Shown one piece after another: positions 37,713-45,825 of a stretch of 64,000 bases of DNA; within the stretch, counting starts at the first letter, position 1; each line of letters starts with the position of its first letter. The stretch comes from Niveispirillum fermenti (GTDB lineage Bacteria; Pseudomonadota; Alphaproteobacteria; Azospirillales; Azospirillaceae), in the NCBI RefSeq assembly GCF_048066175.1, contig NZ_JBLTXA010000008.1, forward strand, positions 124,001 through 188,000. The letters run 5' to 3'. The notes beneath the pieces are model-generated. The model did not search any database. It was not told the origin of the DNA and saw only the letters and a program-made list of their open reading frames with translations. The position numbers and the translations under genes are program-made.

Positions 37713-38168
37713 TCAGATGCTGAAATCCAGCTTGGACGCGGCCTCGCTGGCCACGCCGGCCTGATGGGCCCGCACGCACAGATCCTCGATGCTGGTCTGT
37801 TCCAGGCGGGCCATCACCTCTTCCTGCAATTCCGCCCACAGCGGGCGGACGACCTTGCGGCCCAGCTCCGCGCCGACCTCCTCCTCGATCGGGTCGGTGG
37901 CCTGTTCCAGGGCGCGCACGACGCGCACGATCTCCGCCACCGTGATGCGGCGGCGTTCCTTGGCCAGCCGGTAGCCGCCCTTGGGCCCGCGCACCCCGGC
38001 CAGCACCCCGGCGCGCACCAGGGCCTGCAGCACCTGCTCCAGATAGCGCTTGGGGATGCCCTGGCGCTGGGTGATCTCGGCCGATTGCACGGGGGCCGAT
38101 CCGGCATTATAGGCGATGTCCAGCACGGTCTCGATGGCGAACATCAGCTTCTTGGAAATCCGCAGCAT
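37713..38168 (-). CDS. Rrf2 family transcriptional regulator
   Basis: 151-aa winged-helix regulator. MLRISKKLMFAIETVLDIAY is the family start, followed by the recognition region ITQRQGIPKRYLEQVLQALVRAGVLAGVRGPKGGY. The only Cys (in IEDLCVRAHQ) is far from the usual Fe-S triad of IscR, so it does not look like a cluster-binding IscR. It resembles the CymR-like group tied to cysteine synthesis. It lies directly upstream of cysK and follows dut by 10 bases. Confidence 0.88.
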   Translation of the reverse strand: MLRISKKLMFAIETVLDIAYNAGSAPVQSAEITQRQGIPKRYLEQVLQALVRAGVLAGVRGPKGGYRLAKERRRITVAEIVRVVRALEQATDPIEEEVGAELGRKVVRPLWAELQEEVMARLEQTSIEDLCVRAHQAGVASEAASKLDFSI

Positions 38169-38178
38169 CCTCGTTCCC

Positions 38179-38634
38179 TCAGCCCTTGGTGCCCGTGGAC
38201 CCGAATCCACCAGCCCCGCGTTCGGTCTCATCCAGATCATCCACCTCCACCCAGGCCGCCCGCTCATGCCGGGCGATCACCATCTGGGCGATGCGCATGC
38301 CCCGTTCCACCGTGAAGCCCGTGTCGGACATGTTGGCCAGGATCACCTTCACCTCGCCGCGATAATCGGCATCGATGGTGCCGGGGCTGTTCAGCACGGT
38401 GATGCCGTTCTTCAGGGCCAGGCCGGAACGGGGGCGCACCTGCGCCTCATACCCCGGCGGCAGGGCGATGGCGATGCCGGCCGGCACCAGCGCGCGCGCG
38501 CCGGGGGCGATGGTCAGCGGGCCGTCCAGTGCTGCCAGCAGGTCCATGCCGGCCGACAGGGCCGTGGCATAGGCCGGCAGCGCCAGGTCGGCACCATGCG
38601 GCAGTCGGCGGATGGAAATGCTGGTCTCTGACAT
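38179..38634 (-). CDS. dut: dUTP diphosphatase
   Basis: Trimeric dUTPase (151 aa) that removes dUTP and supplies dUMP. All five motifs are recognisable: AGMDLLA, RPRSGLALK, LNSPGTIDADYRGEV, RIAQMVI and the C-terminal RGAGGFGSTG that closes over the active site. It lies 14 bases after coaBC on the same strand, a pairing common in proteobacteria. Confidence 0.95.
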   Translation of the reverse strand: MSETSISIRRLPHGADLALPAYATALSAGMDLLAALDGPLTIAPGARALVPAGIAIALPPGYEAQVRPRSGLALKNGITVLNSPGTIDADYRGEVKVILANMSDTGFTVERGMRIAQMVIARHERAAWVEVDDLDETERGAGGFGSTGTKG

Positions 38635-38648
38635 TCCTATATTCTTTC

Positions 38649-39896
38649 CTATATCTTTCCGTTTCCGAAATGATCGACGATGGCGGTGGCCAGACGTGCC
38701 GCCACCTCGGTCTTGGGCAGGTCGGTCCAGATGTCCTCCTGGCCGTCGGCGCGGATGACATGCACGGAATTGCGGTCGCCGCCGAAGGTGCCCGTGGCGG
38801 GCGACACGTCATTGGCGACGATCCAGTCACAGCCCTTGCGCTGCCGCTTGGCACGGGCATAGGTCTGCACATCATTCGTTTCGGCTGCGAAACCGATGAC
38901 AAGGGCCGGCCTTTCGGGCCCCGGGGCTGACAGGGTGGCCAGGATGTCGGGGTTCTCCGCCAGCCGCAGGGCGGGCGGGCCGCCGCCATCCTTCTTCAGC
39001 TTCTGTTCCGCCGCCCCGTCCACGCGCCAGTCGGCGACGGCCGCGGCGGCCACGAAGATGTCGGCCGGCAGGGCCGCGCGGCAGGCGGCCAGCATTTCCG
39101 CCGCCGTCTCCACCGGCACCACGGTCACCCCTGCCGGGTCGGTCAGGCGCACCGGCCCGCTGACCAGCGTGACGCGCGCGCCCAGGGCGGCCAGGGCGGC
39201 GGCCACGGCATGGCCCTGTTTGCCGCTGGACCGGTTGGCGATATAGCGCACGGGGTCGATCGCCTCATGCGTCGGGCCGCTGGTCACCAGGGCATGGCGG
39301 CCGGCCAGCGGCCTGGGCGCATCCCGTTGTGCGAACCAGGCGATCAGATGATCGGCGATGGCCAGCGGTTCGACCATGCGGCCGGGCCCATATTCGCCAC
39401 AGGCCATGGCGCCGTCATCGGGGCCGATGATACCCACGCCGCGCGCCGCCAGCAGGTCCAGGTTGGCCCGGGTGGCCGGATGTTCGTACATGCGCACATT
39501 CATGGCGGGCGCCACCAGCACGGGCTTGTCGGTGGCCAGCAGCACCGTGCTGGCCAGATCGTCGGCCAGCCCGTGCGCCATGCGGGCCAGGATGTTGGCC
39601 GTGGCGGGGGCGACCAGCACCAGGTCCGCCTGCCGCGACAACTGAATATGGCCCATCGCCGATTCGTCGGTCAGGGACCACAGGTCGCGATAGACCGTAT
39701 CCTCCGACACCGCCTGCAGGGCCAGCGGGGTCACGAAGCGTTCCCCCCCGCCCGTCAGCACGACGCGCACGGCCGCCCCCCGTTCCCGCAGGCGCCGCAC
39801 CAGGTCCGGGGTCTTGTAGGCCGCGATGCCGCCGCTGACCACCAGCAGGATGCGGCGGCCGGCGAGGGGCGGGGCGGGTGGGGGTGTCTGTTGCAA
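38649..39896 (-). CDS. coaBC: Phosphopantothenoylcysteine decarboxylase / phosphopantothenate-cysteine ligase
   Basis: Bifunctional CoA-synthesis enzyme (415 aa). The CoaC flavoprotein part (to about residue 190) has ILLVVSGGIAAYKTPDLVRR, the PAMN motif in LVAPAMNVRMYEHPA and the active-site Cys in GAMACGEYGPGRM. The CoaB part has ALVTSGPTHEAIDPVRYIANRSSG, then AVADWRV and KLKKDGGG. It heads the coaBC-dut-rrf2-cysK run of leftward genes. Confidence 0.94.
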   Translation of the reverse strand: MQQTPPPAPPLAGRRILLVVSGGIAAYKTPDLVRRLRERGAAVRVVLTGGGERFVTPLALQAVSEDTVYRDLWSLTDESAMGHIQLSRQADLVLVAPATANILARMAHGLADDLASTVLLATDKPVLVAPAMNVRMYEHPATRANLDLLAARGVGIIGPDDGAMACGEYGPGRMVEPLAIADHLIAWFAQRDAPRPLAGRHALVTSGPTHEAIDPVRYIANRSSGKQGHAVAAALAALGARVTLVSGPVRLTDPAGVTVVPVETAAEMLAACRAALPADIFVAAAAVADWRVDGAAEQKLKKDGGGPPALRLAENPDILATLSAPGPERPALVIGFAAETNDVQTYARAKRQRKGCDWIVANDVSPATGTFGGDRNSVHVIRADGQEDIWTDLPKTEVAARLATAIVDHFGNGKI

Positions 39897-40370
39897 GGGG
39901 GGCCGGCATCAAGCTGGGGCGGAACCGGGCCTGTCCCGATTCTCCGCGAATTGCGCCATGGCGGGCCGGGCAAAGCACGGCGCCGCCGCTGTGAAATCAG
40001 GGATATTCCCAAACCCGGCCGGATGCAAGCGCGCCGCTTGGGCCGCGCCATGCGTTGCCGCCGGGGGCCGGATGTCCGTGCGCGACAGATTGTCCAGAAG
40101 CACGCGCTTCCCAACGGTTGGCGGGGCATGTATATCGAACATCCGCGACCGGAGAATCCTTCGGCCGCTCCGTTCGTGTTGGCCTTTTCAACAGGCTGCC
40201 GCCATGACCATCCCCGATGGGACATGCTGGCGCTGCAGATGGGGATGGCCAGGCCGGCGGACAAGCCTATTCGTGCCCGGCCCCCGCCGGGTCACAACAA
40301 GTCGTTCCAGTCTTGGGCGGCGGCCCGGTGGGGGCCATCGCCCGGTTCGCTCTTTGAGGAGAAGAGAGGT
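39897..40370. other. Non-coding region between coaBC and petA
   Basis: A 474-base divergent gap that must hold the promoters of coaBC and of the bc1 operon. I could not identify confident promoter elements. The rightward frame open across it (to petA) lacks homology-like features and is not a gene. A GAGGAGAAGAGAGG site precedes the petA start. Confidence 0.5.
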
Positions 40371-40916
40371 ATGGCGGACACCATGCATGCGGGCGACGGC
40401 CAGACCCGCCGCGATTTCATCTATCTGGCTGCCGCCGCCATGGGTGGCGTTGGTGGTGCCGCCGCCCTGTGGCCCTTCATCCACAGCCTTAACCCGGCCG
40501 CCGATACGCTGGCGCTGGCCAGTGTCGAGGTCGACCTGGCCCCGATCCAGACCGGTCAGGCCATCAAGGTCATGTGGCGCGGCAAGCCGGTCTTCATCCG
40601 CAACCGCACGCAGGAAGAGATCGACACCGCCCGCGCCGTGCAGCCGGCGGACATGATCGATCCGCAGGCCGACCAGGACCGCGTGACGGCGGGCAAGGAT
40701 AACTGGCTGGTGCTGGTCGGGGTCTGCACCCATCTGGGCTGCATTCCGCTGGGCACTTCCTCGGGCGAGACGAAGGGTGAGTATGGCGGCTGGTTCTGCC
40801 CCTGCCATGGCTCGCACTACGACACGTCGGGCCGTATCCGCAAGGGCCCCGCGCCGGCCAACCTGCATGTGCCGGAATACACGTTCCTGACCGACACCCG
40901 CGTCAAGATCGGCTAA
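40371..40916 (+). CDS. petA: Ubiquinol-cytochrome c reductase iron-sulfur (Rieske) subunit
   Basis: Rieske protein of the bc1 complex (181 aa), moving electrons from ubiquinol to cytochrome c1. A Tat-type N-terminal anchor (TRRDFIYLAAAAMGGVGGAA) is followed by the 2Fe-2S ligand boxes CTHLGCIP (about residue 118) and CPCHGSHYD (about residue 143). It is the first gene of petA-petB-petC. The ATG at 40371 is set by a strong ribosome site and the Tat signal. Confidence 0.95.
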   Translation: MADTMHAGDGQTRRDFIYLAAAAMGGVGGAAALWPFIHSLNPAADTLALASVEVDLAPIQTGQAIKVMWRGKPVFIRNRTQEEIDTARAVQPADMIDPQADQDRVTAGKDNWLVLVGVCTHLGCIPLGTSSGETKGEYGGWFCPCHGSHYDTSGRIRKGPAPANLHVPEYTFLTDTRVKIG

Positions 40917-40942
40917 GAACAGATCCAGTCAGGGAGTGCCAA

Positions 40943-42250
40943 ATGGCTCACGCCCCACAATCCAATTTCGAGAACCCGGTGGTGAACTGGATCGACCAGC
41001 GCCTGCCGATCTTCACGATGATGAGCAAGGAGTACGGGGTTTTCCCGACTCCGCGCAATTTCAACTATTTCTGGAACTTCGGCGCGCTGGCCATGTTCGT
41101 GCTGGTGACGATGATCGTTTCCGGCATCGTGCTGGCGATGCATTACACGAACAACACGGCACTGGCCTTCGACAGTGTCGAGCGCATCATGCGCGACGTG
41201 AACTGGGGCTGGATGATCCGCTACATCCATGCCAACGGCGCGTCGATGTTCTTCATCGTCGTCTATATCCACATCTTCCGCGGTGTCTATTACGGCTCGT
41301 ACAAGGCCCCGCGTGAACTGGTGTGGATCTTCGGCGTCATCATCCTGCTGCTGATGATGGGCACCGCCTTCATGGGCTATGTGCTGCCCTGGGGCCAGAT
41401 GTCCTTCTGGGGCGCCACGGTGATCACGAACCTGTTCTCCGCCATCCCGGTGGTGGGCGACAGCATCGTGACCCTGCTGTGGGGTGGCTTCTCGGTCGAC
41501 AATCCGACGCTGAACCGCTTCTTCGCGCTGCACTACCTGCTGCCGTTCGTGCTGCTGGGCGTCGTCGTGCTGCACGTCGCCGCCTTCCACATGACCGGTT
41601 CCAACAACCCGCTGGGCATCGAGCCCAAGGGTCCGCAGGACACGGTGCCGTTCCATCCCTACTACACCACGAAGGACATTTTCGGCCTGACGATCTTCCT
41701 GATCTTCTTCGCCGGCTTCGTGTTCTTTGCCCCGAACCTGCTGGGCCACCCGGACAATTACATTCCGGCCGACCCGCTGGTGACGCCGGCGCATATCGTG
41801 CCCGAATGGTACTTCCTGCCCTTCTACGCGATCCTGCGCTCCATCACCTTCTCCATCGGGCTGCCCTTCACCGACGTGGTGCTGATCCCCGCCAAGCTGG
41901 GCGGCGTGCTGGCCATGTTCGGTTCCATCGCCATCATGCTGTTCCTGCCCTGGCTGGACACCTCGCCGGTCCGTTCGGCCCGGTTCCGCCCGATCTACAA
42001 GTGGTGGGTGCTGCTCTGCCTCGTGCCGGCCTTCATCATGCTGGGCTATGCCGGTGGCAAGCCGGCCGAGCCGCCCTATGTCTGGATCGGCCAGTTGGGC
42101 ACCGTGATGTATTTCGCGTTCTTCCTGGCCCTGCCCATCATCGGCCGGATCGAGAAGCCGCTGCCGCTGCCGGACAGCATCGCCCAGGCTGTCCTGGGTG
42201 GTGGCAAGACCGCCGCCGGCTCTACCGCTCAAACGATGGAGAAGGCCTGA
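40943..42250 (+). CDS. petB: Cytochrome b of the bc1 complex
   Basis: Membrane subunit (435 aa) holding the two b hemes and both quinone sites. Seen: MIRYIHANGASMFFIVVYIHIFRG with heme His residues, GYVLPWGQMSFWGATVITN (Qo region), FALHYLLPFVLLGVVVLHVAAFH, and the PEWY motif in IVPEWYFLPFYAI. It is full length and fused (not split b6/IV). The last base of its stop is the first base of petC. Confidence 0.96.
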   Translation: MAHAPQSNFENPVVNWIDQRLPIFTMMSKEYGVFPTPRNFNYFWNFGALAMFVLVTMIVSGIVLAMHYTNNTALAFDSVERIMRDVNWGWMIRYIHANGASMFFIVVYIHIFRGVYYGSYKAPRELVWIFGVIILLLMMGTAFMGYVLPWGQMSFWGATVITNLFSAIPVVGDSIVTLLWGGFSVDNPTLNRFFALHYLLPFVLLGVVVLHVAAFHMTGSNNPLGIEPKGPQDTVPFHPYYTTKDIFGLTIFLIFFAGFVFFAPNLLGHPDNYIPADPLVTPAHIVPEWYFLPFYAILRSITFSIGLPFTDVVLIPAKLGGVLAMFGSIAIMLFLPWLDTSPVRSARFRPIYKWWVLLCLVPAFIMLGYAGGKPAEPPYVWIGQLGTVMYFAFFLALPIIGRIEKPLPLPDSIAQAVLGGGKTAAGSTAQTMEKA

Positions 42251-43035
42251 TGCGTCGTCTTCGCACCCTGATCGCCGCAGGCGTTCTGTCCATTGCCGGC
42301 CTGACGGCCGGCGCCCAGGCTGCCGGCGACGCCCCCGTGCCGCCGGCCCAGAACTGGGGCCATGGCGGGGTCAACAGCTTCCTGTCCTTCTTCAAGGGCT
42401 ATGATTATGCGTCCGTGCAGCGCGGTCTGCAGGTCTACAAGGAAGTCTGTGCGGCCTGTCATTCCCTGCATCTGGTGGCCTATCGCAACCTTCAGGAAGT
42501 CGGCTTCACCGAGGAAGAGGTGAAGGCCATCGCGGCGTCGGTGGAAATCACCGACGGCCCGAATGACGAGGGCGAGATGTTCGCCCGGCCCGGCCTGCCG
42601 GCCGACCGGTTCAAGAACCCGTTCCCCAACAAGCAGGCCGCAGCCTTCGCCAATGGCGGCAAGGCCCCGCCGGACCTGTCGCTGATCGTGAAGGCCCGTG
42701 CCCATCACGAAGATTACATCTATGGCCTGCTGACCGGTTACACCGATGCCCCCGCCGGCTTCGACCTGCCGTCCGGTCTGGCCTACAACCAGTACTTCCC
42801 CGGCCATGCCATCGCCATGGCACAGCCGCTGTACGACAATGGCATCACCTATACCGATGGGACGCCGGCTACGGCGGCCCAGCAGGCACATGACGTGACG
42901 ACCTTCCTGGCCTGGGCCGCCGAGCCCAAGCTGGAGGAGCGCCGCCGCGTCGGGATGATGGTGATGATCTTCCTGGTGATCTTCGCGGGCATCATGTACG
43001 CGGCCAAGCGCCGCGTGTGGGCGAACCTGCACTGA
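42250..43035 (+). CDS. petC: Cytochrome c1
   Basis: Heme-c subunit (261 aa) that passes electrons from the Rieske protein to soluble cytochrome c. It has a Sec signal ending near AQAA, the heme site CAACH (residues 67-71), the distal Met probably in HAIAMAQPL, and a C-terminal membrane anchor (VGMMVMIFLVIFAGIMYAAK). The ATGA overlap with petB indicates translational coupling. Confidence 0.95.
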   Translation: MRRLRTLIAAGVLSIAGLTAGAQAAGDAPVPPAQNWGHGGVNSFLSFFKGYDYASVQRGLQVYKEVCAACHSLHLVAYRNLQEVGFTEEEVKAIAASVEITDGPNDEGEMFARPGLPADRFKNPFPNKQAAAFANGGKAPPDLSLIVKARAHHEDYIYGLLTGYTDAPAGFDLPSGLAYNQYFPGHAIAMAQPLYDNGITYTDGTPATAAQQAHDVTTFLAWAAEPKLEERRRVGMMVMIFLVIFAGIMYAAKRRVWANLH

Positions 43036-43090
43036 TCCCCGGTTGGGGGGGGGGGACCGGGCGACCGGCTCCCCCGCCATCTGGCATGAC

Positions 43091-43130
43091 GAAGGGCCGC
43101 ATCCGGTGACGGGGCGGCCCTTCGGCTTTT
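43091..43130 (+). terminator. Rho-independent terminator of petABC
   Basis: Stem GAAGGGCCGC / GCGGCCCTTC (10 bp, 13-base loop) followed by GGCTTTT, 56 bases after the petC stop. Confidence 0.8.
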
Positions 43131-43169
43131 CAACATTCCCCGGCGGGTTTCGCCGGCGGGGGAAGGGCA

Positions 43170-43925
43170 TCACAGCATGACGGCGCCGCCGCAGGGGCTG
43201 ATGCACTGGCCGATCATGTGCCGTGCCTCGTCCGATGCCAGGAAAAGATAGGCCGGCGCCACATCGGCAGGCTGGCCCAGCCGCTGGCTGGGCAGGGCGC
43301 GACGCACCGCCTCCACCCCTGCCAGCGCGGTGCCAGAGGTCGGCTTGGGATCGATGGCGCCCGGCGCCACGCAATTGGCCGTGACGTCGCGGGGGCCGAT
43401 ATCATGCACCAGGCTGCGGGTGAAGCCCAGCAGCGCGCCGGCCGCGGCACCATACAGCGTATAGCCCGGCGCCCCGTGATAGGCCACATCCGACACCGTG
43501 GTGACGATGCGGCCGTAATTCTGGGCGAACATCAATGGCAGCACCATGCGCGTCACCATGAAGGCCGACCGGACATTGGCGGCCATCACCGTGTCGAACT
43601 GCTCGGCCGTCGTGTCGATGAAGGTGACGGCCGGGCGCAGGCCGGCATTGTTGATCAGGATATCCACACGGCCCAGGCCCGTGACGGCCCCTTCCACCAG
43701 TTCATAGGCGCCGTTGGTTCCCGTGATGTCGGCCTGCAGGGCCAGCACGCGGGCACCGGCCCGCTCGGCCTCCCGTGCTAGGTCCCCGACGGCGGTCCGC
43801 TGTCCTTCCTCGTCGTAATGCAGGACCAGATGGGCCCCTTCTTGTGCGAAGGCCATCGCCACGGCCCGGCCGATCACATTTCCGGCCCCTGTGATCAGGG
43901 CCACCCGATCCTTCAACCGTGCCAT
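43170..43925 (-). CDS. SDR family protein with altered cofactor and catalytic motifs
   Basis: 251-aa short-chain dehydrogenase fold. NNAG and the catalytic Ser and Tyr (S in TVSDVAYHG, Tyr 13 residues later) are present. The usual YxxxK reads YGAAA, so the catalytic Lys is replaced by Ala, and the glycine motif reads TGAGNVIG instead of TGxxxGxG. The rest is a normal SDR, so it is intact as a gene but may be inactive, or binds its ligand differently. I took MARLKDRVALITG as the start; upstream codons are low-complexity. Confidence 0.8.
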   Translation of the reverse strand: MARLKDRVALITGAGNVIGRAVAMAFAQEGAHLVLHYDEEGQRTAVGDLAREAERAGARVLALQADITGTNGAYELVEGAVTGLGRVDILINNAGLRPAVTFIDTTAEQFDTVMAANVRSAFMVTRMVLPLMFAQNYGRIVTTVSDVAYHGAPGYTLYGAAAGALLGFTRSLVHDIGPRDVTANCVAPGAIDPKPTSGTALAGVEAVRRALPSQRLGQPADVAPAYLFLASDEARHMIGQCISPCGGAVML

Positions 43926-43986
43926 CGCCAACCCTTTCCCCGCGGTGGATGCAAGCCGCCATCCTGACCGCGCACGCCGGCCGGCG

Positions 43987-44343
43987 TCAACGGATAGCGC
44001 CGGCCGGCGCCTGCTGCAGGGGCTTGGCGAAGCAGGCCGACCAGGGGCGCCCGGCATAAGGGCCGTAATTGTCGGTCAGGTGATAGCCATGCCGGCGGTA
44101 GAAGCCGACGGCCCGGTCGTTGGCCCAGCGCGTTTCCAGCACCAGCCGGCGAAGGCCCATGGCGCGCGCGCCATCCTCCAGGAAGGCCAGCAGGGCGGCC
44201 CCCACCCCGGTGCTGCCGGGCTCGGCATACATCCGCTTGATCTCCCCCGTATCGTCCGCGAAGGGCAGCAGCGCCCCGCAGCCCACGGCCCGGCCCTCCA
44301 GGTGGGCCAGGGCGAACAGGCGCCGGGCCGGCAGGGCCGATGC
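43987..44343 (-). pseudogene. C-terminal half of a GNAT acetyltransferase domain, cut off by a repeat
   Basis: Reads SALPARRLFALAHLEGRAVG, then GALLPFADDTGEIKRMYAEP (motif A start), PGSTGVGAALLAFLEDGARA, VLETRWANDRAVGFYRRHGY and an end at APAGAIR. This is the acetyl-CoA-binding half of a GNAT fold. Immediately 5' of it a TAG lies in the repeat at 44345-44503; the missing first half is found in frame on the other side of that repeat, at the end of the next gene. Internal GTG at 44286 could restart a short product. I regard it as a remnant. Confidence 0.7.
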
Positions 44344-44344
44344 C

Positions 44345-44503
44345 TAATACCAACTTGCGATGAGTAGAACTCATCGCAAGTTGGTCCGGCGGCGACCGCC
44401 GCCGCGCCGCTCGTGCGGCGTAGCCAAGCCAACGAATGTTGGCGCCGGCAATTGAGGGCGGTGACCAGAACCAATAGGTTCTGGTCACCGCAAAATAGTA
44501 TTA
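44345..44503. repeat. Structured repeat element, copy 3 (complete, MITE-like)
   Basis: 159 bases bounded by TAATAC and GTATTA. It contains hairpin 1 with perfect 14-bp arms CAACTTGCGATGAG / CTCATCGCAAGTTG (44351-44383), a GC-rich middle with the small hairpin GCCAAC-GAAT-GTTGGC (44428-44443), and hairpin 2 with perfect 15-bp arms GCGGTGACCAGAACC / GGTTCTGGTCACCGC (44458-44491, loop AATA). No open frame. It splits a GNAT reading frame, which shows insertion. A target duplication could not be settled. Confidence 0.82.
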
Positions 44504-45157
44504 GCCGGCGAAGCCGGCCCGCCCGTCGCTGCCGAAGCGCCGGCCCAGGTCGGCCGACAGGGCGTCCAGCAGGCCGGCGGCCTCTGGCTGGGCCGGGTCG
44601 GTCGCTTCAACCGTCAGGCCCGGTACGGGCCCCGGCAGTTGGCGGTACATGACATGCGTGGCATGGCTGGTCCCATCGCCATTCAGGGCATAATCCGGGA
44701 TGATGCCGCAGCTCTGCCAGCCCAGGCGGGCATAGAGCCGCCCGGCATCGTCGCCCTGGCGCGTGTCCAGCACCAGCAGGCGCCTGCCCGCCCCGCGCGC
44801 CACCTCCTCCGCACGCCGCAGCAGGGCAGAGGCGATGCCCTGCCGGCGGGCATCGGGATGGACCAGCATCTTGGCGATCTCCGCCCGGTGGCTGCCATTG
44901 ACCTGCGGTGCCAGGGCCAGGGTGACCGTGCCGACGGTGCGTGCTTCCTGCCGCGTCACGGCCAGCAGGATCAGCTTCTCCCCCGCTGCCACCTGGGACG
45001 CCTGCGCCTGCCAGAAGGCGGCGGCGGCATCCAGGTCCAGCGGCGGGATGAAGCCGACCGCGGCGCCGTTCATGACGCAATCCCGCAGGATCAGGGCGAG
45101 TTCGGGTATCGCGGCCGCAAAGGATGTGCGGTCCGCCTGGATGATGTCGAACGACAT
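44501..45157 (-). CDS. GNAT acetyltransferase fused to the first part of a second GNAT domain
   Basis: 218 aa. Residues 1 to about 175 form a complete GNAT domain: MSFDIIQADRTSFAAAIPEL, motif A KMLVHPDARRQGIASALLRR, then LLVLDTRQGDDAGRLYARLG and a HVMYRQLPG end. The frame runs on without a stop into TVEATDPAQPEAAGLLDALS and RRFGSDGRAGFAG, the usual opening of another GNAT, and stops at the repeat edge (TAA of TAATAC). It starts 11 bases after the XRE-cupin gene and is probably co-transcribed with it. Substrate unknown. Confidence 0.8.
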   Translation of the reverse strand: MSFDIIQADRTSFAAAIPELALILRDCVMNGAAVGFIPPLDLDAAAAFWQAQASQVAAGEKLILLAVTRQEARTVGTVTLALAPQVNGSHRAEIAKMLVHPDARRQGIASALLRRAEEVARGAGRRLLVLDTRQGDDAGRLYARLGWQSCGIIPDYALNGDGTSHATHVMYRQLPGPVPGLTVEATDPAQPEAAGLLDALSADLGRRFGSDGRAGFAG

Positions 45158-45168
45158 GGGATGTCCCC

Positions 45169-45738
45169 TCAGGGGCGGGTGATGGCGATGATGTAACGGG
45201 CGGGCCCTTCGCCCAGACTGGTGAAGCGGGAGGCGCCATACAGCCGGAACCGCAGGCAATCCCCCGGTTCCAGCCGCCAGGCCGTCTGGTCCAGCCGGTA
45301 TTCCAGGCGGCCTTCCAGCAGCCAGATATGCTGTTCCAGGCCGGGCACGGGCGGGGCGTCGTAATCGATGACGGTGCCGGGCGGCAGGGTGCCGTGGATC
45401 ATCTCCGTTTCCATCCCGGCCGCCGGGGGTGACAGGGACCGGCGCACGAAGCCTGTCGACGGGTCGGTCCAGACCGGCTGGTCGGCCGCGCGCACCAGCA
45501 GCGCCGGCTCCGCCTCCACCTCCGCCAGCAGGCGCGACATGGGCCGGCCATAGGCGGCGCAGAGCCGGCCCAGCAGGCTGGCCGTGGGGCTTGTCTCCCC
45601 CCGTTCCAGGCGCGACAATGTCGCCTTGGGCACGCCGCTGCGGCCGGCCAGATCGTCCAGCGTCCAGCCCGCGTCCCGGCGCAGTTGCGACAGCCGCGCG
45701 GCCAGCCGGCTGTCGATCGTATCGATGTTCTGTTCCAT
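45169..45738 (-). CDS. XRE family regulator with cupin domain
   Basis: 189 aa. The N-terminal HTH_XRE (about residues 9-65: LRRDAGWTLDDLAGRSGVPK, ATLSRLERGETSPTASLLGR) is followed by a C-terminal cupin (VPGLEQHIWLLEGRLEYRLD, RLEPGDCLRFRLYGASRF), which senses a small ligand in this class. It is the first gene of an XRE-GNAT pair and divergent from an AraC regulator; the gap of 87 bases is AT-rich. XRE-cupin plus GNAT pairs are common and usually autoregulated. Confidence 0.88.
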   Translation of the reverse strand: MEQNIDTIDSRLAARLSQLRRDAGWTLDDLAGRSGVPKATLSRLERGETSPTASLLGRLCAAYGRPMSRLLAEVEAEPALLVRAADQPVWTDPSTGFVRRSLSPPAAGMETEMIHGTLPPGTVIDYDAPPVPGLEQHIWLLEGRLEYRLDQTAWRLEPGDCLRFRLYGASRFTSLGEGPARYIIAITRP

Positions 45739-45825
45739 AAATGGGAATTAATCTCAAATATGGAACTCCGTCAAGAGGGGAGATCGGTCCCCGGACGGTT
45801 GCGGGGAAGGGGAAGGCGCGCGCAA

